Positions 53,873-63,490 of a DNA stretch of 64,000 nucleotides are shown piece after piece. A program made the position numbers and the translations under genes. This DNA comes from Aureliella sp046290675. Its GTDB lineage: Bacteria; Planctomycetota; Planctomycetia; Pirellulales; Pirellulaceae. The stretch is from contig JBKAHA010000011.1 of NCBI GenBank assembly GCA_046290675.1, positions 124,001 to 188,000 of the forward strand. Direction: 5' to 3'. The notes beneath the pieces are model-generated. The model was not told the DNA's origin and did not search any database. It was given only the letters and a program-made list of their open reading frames with translations. Each line of letters opens with the position of its first letter. The stretch's first letter is position 1.

Positions 53873-54778
53873 AGTCCAACCTTTAGGTTGTCCGCCCTGC
53901 TTATTACTCGCTCTCATGCACCTGACTCGCCTGCTCCCCAGCTCCGTGTCCGCAGTCTCCCTTTCTTCCAGAGCTGATGCCGGAGCGGCGCGGCGTCGCG
54001 TTTTCGCGCTGCGTCAAATCCAACGGCCGCTCTGACCCGGCCTACATGGCGCTTCGTTGGAGTCCAACCTTTAGGTTGTCCGCCCTCCTTATCACTCGCT
54101 TTCATGCACCTGACTCCCCTGCTCCGTGTCTGCAGTCTCCATTTCTTCTAGAGCTGATGCCGGAGCGGCGCGGCGTCGCGTTTTCGCGCTGCGTCAAATC
54201 CAACGGCCGCTCTGACCCGGCCTACATGGCGCTTCGTTGGAGTCCAACCTTTAGGTTGTCCGCCCTGCTTATTACTCGCTTTCATGCACCTGACTCCCCT
54301 GCTCCGTGTCTGCAGTCTCCATTTCTTCTAGAGCTGATGCCGGAGCGGCGCGGCGTCGCGTTTTCGCGCTGCGTCAAATCCAACGGCCGCTCTGATCCGT
54401 CCTACGGAGCATTTCGTTCGAGTCCAACCTTTAGGTTGTCCGCCCTCCTTATCACTCGCTCCCATGCACCTGACTCGCCTGCTCCGTATCCGCAGTCTCC
54501 GTTTCTTCTAGAGCTGATGCCGGAGCGGCGCGGCGTCGCGTTTTCGCGCTGCGTCAAATCCAACGGCCGCTCTGACCCGGCCTACGGAGCATTTCGTTCG
54601 AGTCCAACCTTTAGGTTGTCCGCCCTCCTTATCACTCGCTCCCATGCACCTGACTCGCCTGCTCCGTGTCCGCAGTCTCCCTTTCTTGTAGAGCTGATGC
54701 CGGAGCGGCGCGGCGTCGCGTTTTCACGCTGCGTCAAATCCAACGGCCGCTCTGATCCGGCCTACATGGCGCTTTAGC
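53873..54778. repeat. Tandem array of five copies of a 180-base repeat
   Basis: Copies start at 53873 (188 bases with an 8-base insertion), 54061, 54241, 54421 and 54601; the last is slightly incomplete. Each begins AGTCCAACCTTTAGGTTGTC, which holds a 6-base palindrome (CAACCT-TT-AGGTTG), and has a GC-rich middle with CGCG-TTTT-CGCG. Copies differ at a few positions. The period is 60 codons, so one + strand frame stays open for 267 codons (53977-54777). The differences between copies often change the amino acid and there is no ribosome site or export signal, so I treat the array as non-coding. It lies between an esterase gene and a CBS gene. Confidence 0.93.
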
Positions 54779-54982
54779 AAGTTGAGGTCTTGGCCAACTC
54801 GTCGGGCCGTGCGGAAATGTCACAGCTGTGCAGCGGAAGTGTGCTGAAACTGTTCTGCTTTGGCAAATCTCAACATGAATGTCCGGCAGATTCTGTCCAC
54901 GGTAGAAGGTGATCGCGACGGCATCGAAATTGCTCCCACTTGCTTTCGGACATTTCCGACTTCGCAATGAAAGGGGCATGCC

Positions 54983-55468
54983 GTGAAGCTTGCAACAACG
55001 ACGGGGATTTACGCTCACCGTGTCAAGGATCTGATGAGTAAAGATGTGGTGGCAGTGGAGGCTCGAGATACGATTCACGAAGCTCTGACTCTCATGGGGG
55101 AGAACCGTGTCTCGACGCTGCCGGTTGTCGACAATCACAATCGTTGTGTCGGTATTCTTTCTACGGCGGATCTCGTCGATATGACTCGCGACTTAGATAG
55201 CGACATTGCGATGATCCACGCTGCCGACGACCGTAGCCTTCGCTTTTTGCTTGAGCGATTGTCTCAGCACGCAGGTGAGGAGTCCGTCCAGTCTTTTATG
55301 AGCGAGAGTGTGGCAACGATCAGTCCTGAGACTTCCATCGCGATTGCAACACGCGAAATGCTCAGGAACCAGATCCACCACCTACCAGTCGTGAATGACC
55401 AAGGGAAACTGGTCGGCATCGTTTCGAGCATCGACATCCTAGCTGAGTTTGCCGACGGGGCGCCTTAG
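54983..55468 (+). CDS. Tandem CBS-domain protein
   Basis: The GTG at 54983 has AAAGGGG about 8 bases upstream. The 161-residue product has two CBS domains: VKDLMSKDVVAVEARDTI with VSTLPVVDNHNRCVGILS, and VQSFMSESVATISPETS with IHHLPVVNDQGKLVGIVS. CBS pairs bind adenine nucleotides and act as energy or ligand sensors. No fused enzyme domain is present, so it should regulate another protein by contact. It converges on the malic enzyme gene with 60 bases between stops; that neighbourhood is suggestive only. Its own promoter should lie in the 204 bases after the tandem repeat. Confidence 0.92.
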   Translation: MKLATTTGIYAHRVKDLMSKDVVAVEARDTIHEALTLMGENRVSTLPVVDNHNRCVGILSTADLVDMTRDLDSDIAMIHAADDRSLRFLLERLSQHAGEESVQSFMSESVATISPETSIAIATREMLRNQIHHLPVVNDQGKLVGIVSSIDILAEFADGAP

Positions 55469-55528
55469 ATCGCAGCCAATGCCATGGCCATGCGGATCGA
55501 CTTTAGTGCGCTCCGCCCTTGTTACTGC

Positions 55529-56725
55529 CTACGCTTGGTCCCAAGCTTTGGCGACGGCTGCCGCGATGTTGGGGGCAACGCTTCGATCAAGTGGGTCGGG
55601 CAAGATGCGTTCGGGCGATGGATCGCGAACGAGGTAGGCCAGTTCATGGGCGGCGGCGATCTTCATCGGTTCCGTAATCTGGTTCGCCCGGGCGTCGAGC
55701 GCTCCTCGAAAGATGCCTGGGAATGCGAGGAGATTATTCACTTGGTTTGGGAAGTCGCTGCGGCCTGTACCGACGACGGCCGCGCCGCCGGTGCGAGCCT
55801 CATCAGGCATGATCTCCGGAATGGGGTTGGCCATGGCAAGTACAATCGCCCGCGGTGCCATCGTCTTGATGTCGTCCGATGTGAGCAAGTTGCCTTTGCT
55901 GACACCGATAAACGCGTCGCTCCCGGCCAGGACTTCTTGAAGTGAACCACCACGGTTGTCGCGGTTGGTAAAGTTCAGGATCGCTTGCTTGGATTCATTC
56001 AGATCATTCCTGCCGGCGTGTATTGCGCCTTTCGAATCGCAAACGATGACATCTTCTACCGGGATGCACAAGGACGGATCGTGTCCCACGCAACGCAGCA
56101 GTTTTGCAATGGCGGTGCCTGCCGCTCCAGCCCCGTTGATGACAACTTTGAGTGATTCTGGTCTTCGGTCTGTCACCTTAGCCGCGTTAAGCAAGGCGGC
56201 GAGCAGTACGATTGCTGTCCCATGCTGGTCGTCATGAAAGACAGGGATGCCCAGATCTTGGAGCGCTTGCTCAATGACAAAGCACCTGGGCGCGGAAATG
56301 TCTTCAAGGTTGATTCCACCGAACACGGGTGCGATTCGGCGAACCGTATCAATGATTTCTTGTTCGTCTTGAGTGTCAACGCAGATGGGGAAGGCATCGA
56401 TGTTCGCAAATTCTTTCATCAACAGAGCTTTGCCTTCCATGACAGGAATCGCTCCCAATGGGCCGATATTGCCCAGTCCAAGTACGGCTGATCCATCGCT
56501 GACGATGCCGATGGTATTCCGCTTGATGGTCAGCTCGCGCGCTTGTGATGGGTCTGCAGCGATCAGTTCGCAGGGACGAGCTACTCCTGGCGTGTACGCG
56601 AGCGAAAGGTCGTCACGCGTGTCTACCGGGACTTTACTGACCAACGAAATCTTGCCACGTAGTTGTCGATGGACAACCGCGCTTCGTTCGTAGATGTCCT
56701 TTTCGTTGCCCTCGTCTTGGCTCAT
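55529..56725 (-). CDS. NAD(P)-dependent malic enzyme
   Basis: The 398-residue enzyme has the complete malic enzyme N-terminal domain (LSLAYTPGVARPC, NIGPLGAIPVMEGKALLMKEF, FPICVDT) with the catalytic lysine in GKALL, then the metal site at GINLEDISAPRCF, and PVFHDDQHGTAIV. The nucleotide-binding domain starts at VINGAGAAGTAIA. It decarboxylates malate to pyruvate in the cytoplasm and links the citrate cycle to gluconeogenesis. The length is normal for the short bacterial type without a phosphotransacetylase fusion. Which cofactor it uses cannot be decided from sequence. It is last in a co-directional row of degradative genes but probably a separate housekeeping unit. Confidence 0.96.
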   Translation of the reverse strand: MSQDEGNEKDIYERSAVVHRQLRGKISLVSKVPVDTRDDLSLAYTPGVARPCELIAADPSQARELTIKRNTIGIVSDGSAVLGLGNIGPLGAIPVMEGKALLMKEFANIDAFPICVDTQDEQEIIDTVRRIAPVFGGINLEDISAPRCFVIEQALQDLGIPVFHDDQHGTAIVLLAALLNAAKVTDRRPESLKVVINGAGAAGTAIAKLLRCVGHDPSLCIPVEDVIVCDSKGAIHAGRNDLNESKQAILNFTNRDNRGGSLQEVLAGSDAFIGVSKGNLLTSDDIKTMAPRAIVLAMANPIPEIMPDEARTGGAAVVGTGRSDFPNQVNNLLAFPGIFRGALDARANQITEPMKIAAAHELAYLVRDPSPERILPDPLDRSVAPNIAAAVAKAWDQA

Positions 56726-56798
56726 CTGATGTTCCGTCTAGATGCAAGGAATCACATGGGTTGTATCGCAGTTGGCCAGGTAGGTTGCCAACATCAAT

Positions 56799-59045
56799 TT
56801 AGTGGGAGGCCAAGGCCTGGATGGCGGCCGCGTCGACAGCGAAGCAACTACGGCCGTGGGTACCGATGACCAAGATGTTATCACGCGGATGGACAAAAAG
56901 ATCATAAACCGACGCGGTCGGCAAATTGCTGCTCAATGAAATCCATTGCTTCCCGCCATCTTGGCTGGCGTAAACACCCATGTCGGTACCAACGTAAAGC
57001 AGGTTCGCAACGTGGGGATCTTCAACGATTACATTGACCGGCTCAAGCGGTAGACCCTTGCTAATATTGGTCCATGTCCGTCCCTGATCGTCAGAGCGGA
57101 AGACATAGGGAGCAAAGTCGTCTAGTCCCGCGCCCGACTGCGTCACGAAGACACGCTGTGGATCGTGCGGAGAAGCATGAACACGGGTCAGGCTACGGTG
57201 CGGTAGATCGCGACTGATATCGTTCCAAGTTTTGCCGTCGTCTTGAGTCATCCACAAATCGGCTCGATCGCTGCCCGCATAGAGTAGCCCGACTTTCAGC
57301 GGTGATTCCGCCAGCGTGGTGATGGCGGCATAGCGCGCACCGGGGATTTCACGATCGGAGATCAGGTTGTCACTGATGACTTGCCAATCTTCACCCCGAA
57401 TCTCGGATTTAAACACTCGATTGGCAGCATAGTAGAGTGTCCCGCCGTCATGGGCAGAGGGGAAAAATGGAGTCATCCACGCAAACCGCAGCTCTTCACC
57501 ACTGAGGCGAGGTTGAAGATTGACCGTTTTCCCCGTTCGCATGTTTTTCCGGCGCAGGGCGCCAAACTGATGTTCGTAGTAGATGAAATCACGATCGGTC
57601 GGGTCACGATAGGTGAAATAAGAATCGCCGCCACCCCACGGGTCTAAGTAGACATGCTTCCAGGCATCGGGTTCGTCGACACGAGGGCGGTTCGATACCG
57701 GGCCAAACAAAGCTGCGTTGTCCTGAGTACCAACGTAGACGTTGAATGGTTTGTCTAAGTCATAGGTGACGGCATAGGACTCCGCGATTGGCATGTTGTT
57801 CAGGTGCAGCCAAGTCTTACAGCGGTCATAGGTTTGGAATAGACCACCGTCGGTACCGAAAAGCAGGTGGTCGGAATTGTTCGGATTGATCCACATCGCA
57901 TGAGTGTCTAAATGGATTACTTTCGCACCATGCGGACGTAGGTGCACAATGTCGCCCGCGATTTTCTCAAAGGTCTTGCCTCCATCTCGCGTCACGAATG
58001 AGTTTTGACCAATGCTGTAAACCTCGTCCGCGTTGTCCGACGAAACACGGATCTCACACCAATCCCAGCGGGCTTGGAGGGCATCATAAGTTCGCGTCCA
58101 AGTCTTTCCTGCATCGAACGAGCGATAGAAGCCATCCACATCGCCTTCGTCGGCTAAGGCATACATCTGATCTGGATTCGATGCCGCCAATGCGATGGCA
58201 ATACGTCCAACCTGGGGACCTGTCGGCAGTCCGCCCTGGAGCGGATGCCAATGATCGCCGCCGTCCAATGATTGGTAGATGCCACTCTGCGTCTTCGGCA
58301 GTCGCTTTGATCCAGCGGGCCGTCCCCACAGGCTCGCGTAGAGAATATTGGGATTCGCCGGGTGCATGACCAAGTCGATGGCGGCCGTCTGCTCATTCAG
58401 GTACAGGACTCTCTCCCATGACTTGCCCCCATCTTGAGTTCGAAAGACACCTCTTTGTTCGTTCTCGCTGTTTTGGTGCCCAATCGCTGCGACGTAGACG
58501 GTGTTCGAGTCGTTGGGGTGCACGAGGACGCGAGCAACGTGCTGAGTGTCCTCCAGTCCCATGTGTTCCCACGATCGCCCTCCGTCGTTTGATCGGAAGA
58601 TCCCGATTCCAGGTAGACTCGAGCGAGCCAGAAGGACTTCGCCAGTACCTAACCAGATTGTTTCGGGAGCTTGGGGATCGAGGGCAACGTCTCCGATCGC
58701 AGCCGATGCTTGCTGGTCAAAGATGGGAGTCCAGGAAATCCCGTTGTTCACACTCTTCCACAATCCGCCAGAGCCAACTCCAACGTACAGGACAGATGGT
58801 TTGGTTGGATGCGCGGCGATGCATTCGATTCGTCCGCTCTGTAATTCAGGTCCGATCAGCTCCCACTTCAGTTCTCGCAAGGGCGATTCTTGCTGCATTT
58901 GCTGATGTTGGCGCCATGATTCGAGCCTCGCCTCCGCACTCGTTGGTGCGAAGTCATCTGCGGCCGCTGTCTGCGACATCGGAGGAAACGCAAGAAAGAA
59001 AATGGTAATCGTGAAGAGCGTTGCCGCTGGCAGAATTGATTTCAT
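56799..59045 (-). CDS. BNR/Asp-box repeat protein, exported
   Basis: The ATG at 59045 is preferred to a TTG further upstream, as it is followed directly by a signal peptide (ends QTAAAD). The 748-residue protein has at least nine Asp-box motifs of the S-x-DGG-x-W type, such as SNDGGRSWEHM, TQDGGKSWERV, TRDGGKTFEKI and SQDGGKQWISL, spread over the whole length as in VPS10/sortilin-like or photosystem-assembly-like propellers. It probably forms one or two seven- to ten-bladed beta propellers in the periplasm. The role is unknown; sialidase activity is not implied, since catalytic residues of sialidases are not evident. Confidence 0.88.
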   Translation of the reverse strand: MKSILPAATLFTITIFFLAFPPMSQTAAADDFAPTSAEARLESWRQHQQMQQESPLRELKWELIGPELQSGRIECIAAHPTKPSVLYVGVGSGGLWKSVNNGISWTPIFDQQASAAIGDVALDPQAPETIWLGTGEVLLARSSLPGIGIFRSNDGGRSWEHMGLEDTQHVARVLVHPNDSNTVYVAAIGHQNSENEQRGVFRTQDGGKSWERVLYLNEQTAAIDLVMHPANPNILYASLWGRPAGSKRLPKTQSGIYQSLDGGDHWHPLQGGLPTGPQVGRIAIALAASNPDQMYALADEGDVDGFYRSFDAGKTWTRTYDALQARWDWCEIRVSSDNADEVYSIGQNSFVTRDGGKTFEKIAGDIVHLRPHGAKVIHLDTHAMWINPNNSDHLLFGTDGGLFQTYDRCKTWLHLNNMPIAESYAVTYDLDKPFNVYVGTQDNAALFGPVSNRPRVDEPDAWKHVYLDPWGGGDSYFTYRDPTDRDFIYYEHQFGALRRKNMRTGKTVNLQPRLSGEELRFAWMTPFFPSAHDGGTLYYAANRVFKSEIRGEDWQVISDNLISDREIPGARYAAITTLAESPLKVGLLYAGSDRADLWMTQDDGKTWNDISRDLPHRSLTRVHASPHDPQRVFVTQSGAGLDDFAPYVFRSDDQGRTWTNISKGLPLEPVNVIVEDPHVANLLYVGTDMGVYASQDGGKQWISLSSNLPTASVYDLFVHPRDNILVIGTHGRSCFAVDAAAIQALASH

Positions 59046-59181
59046 TCGATTTGACACGGAGGCGTATTCATTATGTTTTGGATCTGTCACGAAGACGAAG
59101 CAGCGACCACGCTCTGACGCAGCCAAATTCTTTTCGTTTCGCAAGCGTATTTTGTTCGAACACTTTGGAACTGTTTCGATC

Positions 59182-60735
59182 CTAGGGGTAGCGTTTGACC
59201 GAAACGTCGTTGGGTTGGTTTGGTCCGGGCGTGCTACGCCCGCTCTGGATCAGGTCCTCAAGCAAAGTCTGCAGCTCTGCGAGTCGAGTTGGCTCGGCGG
59301 CAGCAAGATTATTGGACTCGCCAATGTCTTCTTTCAAATTGTAAAGCTGGAGTGGTTGGCTTTGATCTCCGCCTTTCCCCCATCCACCCGAACCTCTTGC
59401 AGCGATGTACTTCCAACTGCCTTTGCGAATACTGGGAACGCCTTTGCTTGAGCAGCTGACTGAATGGACTCGTATCGGTCGGTCTTCGCCGTGAAGCAGC
59501 GGAAGGAAGCTGAAGCTGTCTTCACCGGCGTCCGCTGGAAGCTCTACATCCAAAATGTCGGCAATCGTCGAAAGCACGTCGGCTTGGTGAACGAGTCGGT
59601 CGGAGGTTGTGCCAGATGCAACGACTCCGGGCCAACGTACCACGAAGGGGACTCGGTGGCCTCCTTCCCAGACGTCGGCTTTGTAGCCACGAAGTGGTCC
59701 ACTCGGGTAGTGTCCCATTTGCTCTAGATCGGTGACTCCGATATAGGGTGCACATCCGTTGTCACTCGTGAAAAGGACAAACGTGTTGTCCGCCGCCCCA
59801 GAGCCGTCCAATGCCGCGAGGACTTGACCGATGATGGCATCCGTCTCCATGACAAAATCAGCGTAGAGGTTGAGATCGCTTTTGCCTTTCCATTCTTCGT
59901 TGACGGACAGTGGAGTGTGGGGAGACGTTAAGGGAAGGTACAGCAAGAATGGATTGGGCTGCTCGGCAGCCGAACGGATAAACGCACTCGCACGCTCTCC
60001 GAGGGCAGGCAGAATGGGTTCCAGTGTCCAGCCATCGACGGCAGGTCCCTGCTGGCTGGCTTGGTTTTTAACGAAAAGTTCCGGCGCTGCGAACTCGGAA
60101 GGAATGCCGACGGTTCGATCGTTCTCGATGAAACAATAGGGTGGCCAATTCGGAACGTCGGTGCCGAAATACGAATCGAAACCAACGGCAGTGGGGCCGC
60201 CTGGAATCGGCTTCGAGAATACGTCCCCCCAGGCACGGCGTTGTTCTTCGGTGGCTTGAAGATCCTTCTTGCCCTTGTAGCCGGTTGATCGAAACAGAGC
60301 CTTCTGTTCGTCCGTGATTGGCCAGTCCCAACCTAAATGCCATTTGCCGATGCAAGCCGTTTGATAGCCTTGTTGTTTCGCAAGTGAGCCTACGGTCATT
60401 CGGGTCGCAGGAATAAGCGGTTTGCCCCACAGTGAAACAATGCCACTTTGCAACCGCGAACGCCAGTGATAACGGCCGGTGAGAATCGTATAACGCGAGG
60501 GCGAGCAGACTCCTGACGAAGAGTGTCCGTCGGTGAAACGCATTCCCTCGGCGGCGAGGCGATCCATGTTGGGCGTTGCAATTCGGCCCCGGTCGGGGTT
60601 GTAGCACTGAACATCGCCATAGCCGAGGTCGTCCGCGTAGATCAATACGATGTTGGGGCGGTCTTGGCTGTAGGCGACTGCAACGCATAGGGTGAACAGC
60701 CACGCGGAGGAACAAGCGACGCAGCGTATCAACAT
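59182..60735 (-). CDS. Exported sulfatase (Cys-type)
   Basis: The 517-residue protein has a signal peptide (ends VAYSQ), metal-binding aspartates in IYADDLGYGD and the formylglycine-forming Cys77 in GVCSPSRYTILTG. CIGKWHLGW and LFTSDNGCAPYIG are typical of arylsulfatase A-like enzymes. It lies 45 bases downstream of a complete PSD1 gene and upstream of the BNR gene on the same strand. It should act on sulfated polysaccharides outside the cytoplasm. It is the third sulfatase in the window and is not especially close to the other two. Confidence 0.94.
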   Translation of the reverse strand: MLIRCVACSSAWLFTLCVAVAYSQDRPNIVLIYADDLGYGDVQCYNPDRGRIATPNMDRLAAEGMRFTDGHSSSGVCSPSRYTILTGRYHWRSRLQSGIVSLWGKPLIPATRMTVGSLAKQQGYQTACIGKWHLGWDWPITDEQKALFRSTGYKGKKDLQATEEQRRAWGDVFSKPIPGGPTAVGFDSYFGTDVPNWPPYCFIENDRTVGIPSEFAAPELFVKNQASQQGPAVDGWTLEPILPALGERASAFIRSAAEQPNPFLLYLPLTSPHTPLSVNEEWKGKSDLNLYADFVMETDAIIGQVLAALDGSGAADNTFVLFTSDNGCAPYIGVTDLEQMGHYPSGPLRGYKADVWEGGHRVPFVVRWPGVVASGTTSDRLVHQADVLSTIADILDVELPADAGEDSFSFLPLLHGEDRPIRVHSVSCSSKGVPSIRKGSWKYIAARGSGGWGKGGDQSQPLQLYNLKEDIGESNNLAAAEPTRLAELQTLLEDLIQSGRSTPGPNQPNDVSVKRYP

Positions 60736-60780
60736 GTTTTTCCCGTATCGTGAGAGATCGTGAGTAGCGAATTGTAGGCG

Positions 60781-63342
60781 TTAACGTGAGCGAAAGATCT
60801 GGCTGGTCAAGACTTCGAAGACCAGAGAGCGGAGACCCAGATCCTCTGATTGCAGACGATCGACAATGTCGTTGATCTCATAGCGATCTGCAGACTCCAT
60901 GTGCCGGCCTGTTGAATAGCTCAAGAGCTGGGACACGAGATGCCTTGTAAATGCCTCGTGGCGGCTGGACACCAAGGCCGACTTGAATTCCTGGAAACCA
61001 TCGTAGCTTTCACCGGATGGTAGCTTACCGGTCGTGTCGATCGTTGCTCTCTTCCTGCCCTTTTGGCTGGGGTACTTCTCACGCCAGCGTCCGGTTGGAT
61101 CGAATGTTTCTAGTGCAAAGCCCATCGGATCGATCTTGCGATGGCATACGTTGCAAGTCTGGTCTTGGCTGTGCTTTTCCAGCCGTTCGCGAATCGTGGT
61201 CGCACCGCGAACATCAGAGTCAATCGAGGGGACTTCATCGGGAGGCGGTGGCGGAGGGTCACCGAGAATGTTCTCCAATACCCAGACGCCGCGCGTCACC
61301 GGCGATGTGTCCACGCCGTTGGCGCTGACCGTCAGGACACCGGCCATGCCCAAAACACCACCACGTTGTGTGTTTTCAGCCAAGCTGACGCGTTGGAATC
61401 CGTCTGCCAGTGTGAGTGTTTCTTTCTCTGGCAAGTCATAATGCCTGGCGAGATTCTTGTCGACAAACGTGTAGTCTGAGTCCAAGAAATCCACGATCGT
61501 ACCGTTCGTTTTCAGCACATGCCGAAAGAACTCGTGGGCTTCACGCTTCATCGACTTCGGCAGGTTCTCGGCATAGTAGGCTCGGGCAGATTTTCTCGGC
61601 GGAGGCAAGTTGCCAATGTCTTTCAGGTTGAGCCAAGCGTCCAAGAAACCAGTAATGAAGGAGTCGGAACGAGGGTCGTTGAGCAGTCGTTCGATTTGAG
61701 ATTGTAGTACTTTATCGTCCAGTAGTTCTCCGGATTGGGCCAACTCAAACAAGGTGTCGTCTGGCGGTGCCGTCCACAGGGCGTAAGACAGGCGGGTGGC
61801 CAGGTCGAAAGGATTCAAGTTCTTTTCGTCCTCCGGCGTGACTTCGCTCAGGTATAGAAACGACGGAGAGCAAAGAACAAGTTTGACTGTATCCAAAGCG
61901 GCTTGGCGGGCCGACGCTTTTTCCGCGACTCGCTTGCTGTAGAGCGATTCTATCCGCTCGCGATCCGCTTCAACGAGCGGTCGGCGGTACGCACGTTGAG
62001 CGAAACCGTATAGTTGCTCAAGTGCGGATTCAGGTTGAAAACCGCTTTCGCCAAAGACCGCAACTTCTTCGGCGGAGCCTCCCGTTTCGGCGATGGGCCC
62101 TCGGATTTTGATTTCGCCGATTCGAATGTGAGGCAACGCGCCCTCGCGCAGAATGCTGACTCGGCTTACTCCGTCCTTAGGATCCTTGAACTCATCTTTG
62201 TACCTCTTGTTGACCTCGATCACGGAGGCACGTGATTCGTAGGGACCATTGGGGAAAATGAATCGAGGCGTCTGCCCGGCTTCTAGCCAAACTTGGAATC
62301 GAATCCACTCTGGTTCCTCGTCCGGAACAATTGCTTGGGCGAGGATCGGTTCGATGGCTTGTGGGTAATGAATATGTCCCTTGGTGACATCACCGGGAAC
62401 GACCGCCAGTTGGAACGGTTCGGAGAAGTCGATGTGGAAAATATCGGGATCGTAGTGCGTGTCCCGGTGCATCGCTTGGGCGTTGACTTCAATGTCGTAC
62501 AAACCCGACACCGGGACACCGTCAAGGAAGTCTTCGATATGTCCGTAGCCACCCTGTCTGGTATCTGTGTTCGGCTGCTCGTAGAGGCACAAGTATTCGA
62601 AATTCAGGGCGCTCCTGTGAGGCCCATTGAGCTCCTCATACTGAACGAAGTTGTCTTTGAAGTGCCACTCCTGCGGTTCCATCTGAATTTTGCCCAACCG
62701 TAGTTCGACAAGCCGATTGGCCGCTTGGAAGTATTGGTCTAAAAGAAAGCCCGAGGTGACGAGCGAAGCTCCGATGGTGTCGATCGACTCGCTGGCATCT
62801 TCCTTAGGGAATTCGGCTGTTAAACCAAGTGTGTCGACACGGCGACCGAACAACGTAGTCAGCGTGTTTTCGTACTCGCGGTTGGAAAGCCGACGGAGAA
62901 CGGTCCGTGACTGATTGCCTTCGAAAACGCTCCGCGCTTGCAAGATGCTCTCACGAAGCGCCGTCACCAAAGCAACTCGTTCATCATTGCTTGGCTGCTC
63001 AACGTCCTCTGGGGGCATCTGCTTCAAAGTGACTTGGTCGATGATTTCGTCGGCAGCGATCAATTGGCCTTCCGTGACGATAGGGAGTTCGAACGAATCG
63101 AAGGCTCGCTCTCCCTCGGGAGAGTCGCTGGAGTGACAATCGATGCAATATTGGCCGAGGAAACGATTTACCAGCGCAGACCGTTCGCTCGCAACTTGTT
63201 CTCTCGCTGGCGGGGCCTCGACGGTGTCGGGGCGTTGAGCAATTCCGATTCTTGCGCTGCCTGCCAGCAAGCAGATCAAGCTCACAGCGGCAAGCAATCG
63301 AACCAGTGCAACGCATCGCGGCAAGTCCTTGAAATGGATCAT
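60781..63342 (-). CDS. Complete PSD1-type protein with cytochrome and DUF1587/1595/1592/1588/1585 domains
   Basis: The 853-residue protein has a signal peptide (ends IGIAQ), an N-terminal haem motif C66IDCH, DUF1587 (RRLSNREYENTL, about 145-215), DUF1595 (AYRRPLVEADRERI, about 445-480), DUF1592 (LVLCSPSFLYLSE), DUF1588 with GDPPPPPPDEVP and a second haem-type motif CNVCHRKIDPMG, and DUF1585 with YSTGRHMES at the end. The family is nearly confined to planctomycetes and relatives and is thought to handle sugars with electron transfer, but its reaction is unproven. The gene comes after a DUF1552 gene, the reverse of the order seen at 17500-19643. It provides the full-length reference for the remnant there. 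Confidence 0.92.
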   Translation of the reverse strand: MIHFKDLPRCVALVRLLAAVSLICLLAGSARIGIAQRPDTVEAPPAREQVASERSALVNRFLGQYCIDCHSSDSPEGERAFDSFELPIVTEGQLIAADEIIDQVTLKQMPPEDVEQPSNDERVALVTALRESILQARSVFEGNQSRTVLRRLSNREYENTLTTLFGRRVDTLGLTAEFPKEDASESIDTIGASLVTSGFLLDQYFQAANRLVELRLGKIQMEPQEWHFKDNFVQYEELNGPHRSALNFEYLCLYEQPNTDTRQGGYGHIEDFLDGVPVSGLYDIEVNAQAMHRDTHYDPDIFHIDFSEPFQLAVVPGDVTKGHIHYPQAIEPILAQAIVPDEEPEWIRFQVWLEAGQTPRFIFPNGPYESRASVIEVNKRYKDEFKDPKDGVSRVSILREGALPHIRIGEIKIRGPIAETGGSAEEVAVFGESGFQPESALEQLYGFAQRAYRRPLVEADRERIESLYSKRVAEKASARQAALDTVKLVLCSPSFLYLSEVTPEDEKNLNPFDLATRLSYALWTAPPDDTLFELAQSGELLDDKVLQSQIERLLNDPRSDSFITGFLDAWLNLKDIGNLPPPRKSARAYYAENLPKSMKREAHEFFRHVLKTNGTIVDFLDSDYTFVDKNLARHYDLPEKETLTLADGFQRVSLAENTQRGGVLGMAGVLTVSANGVDTSPVTRGVWVLENILGDPPPPPPDEVPSIDSDVRGATTIRERLEKHSQDQTCNVCHRKIDPMGFALETFDPTGRWREKYPSQKGRKRATIDTTGKLPSGESYDGFQEFKSALVSSRHEAFTRHLVSQLLSYSTGRHMESADRYEINDIVDRLQSEDLGLRSLVFEVLTSQIFRSR

Positions 63343-63490
63343 AGCGCCGTTCGGTAGGAAATGGTGGGAGGCAGGTGAGAGATCAACGGCGACAACGGTC
63401 CTGGGCGGTGCTTTGCTGATCGAATCGTCGACCTTTTGAAACTCTCGCAGGGTGTGGCAAGGTCGGCGGAGGGACTCATGTTAGCGTTGG

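Noticed and set aside
53977..54777. 267-codon + strand frame in the tandem repeat, reading as a 60-residue repeat protein
   Set aside because: It exists because the repeat is 180 bases long. Copies differ by many amino-acid-changing substitutions, and there is no ribosome site, signal sequence or known motif.
53873..54778. CRISPR-like array
   Set aside because: Units are 180 bases and repeat throughout, with no short repeats separated by unique spacers and no cas genes nearby.
56799..59045. Sialidase annotation for the BNR protein
   Set aside because: Asp-boxes are structural and occur in many propellers; no sialidase arginine triad or RIP motif is visible.
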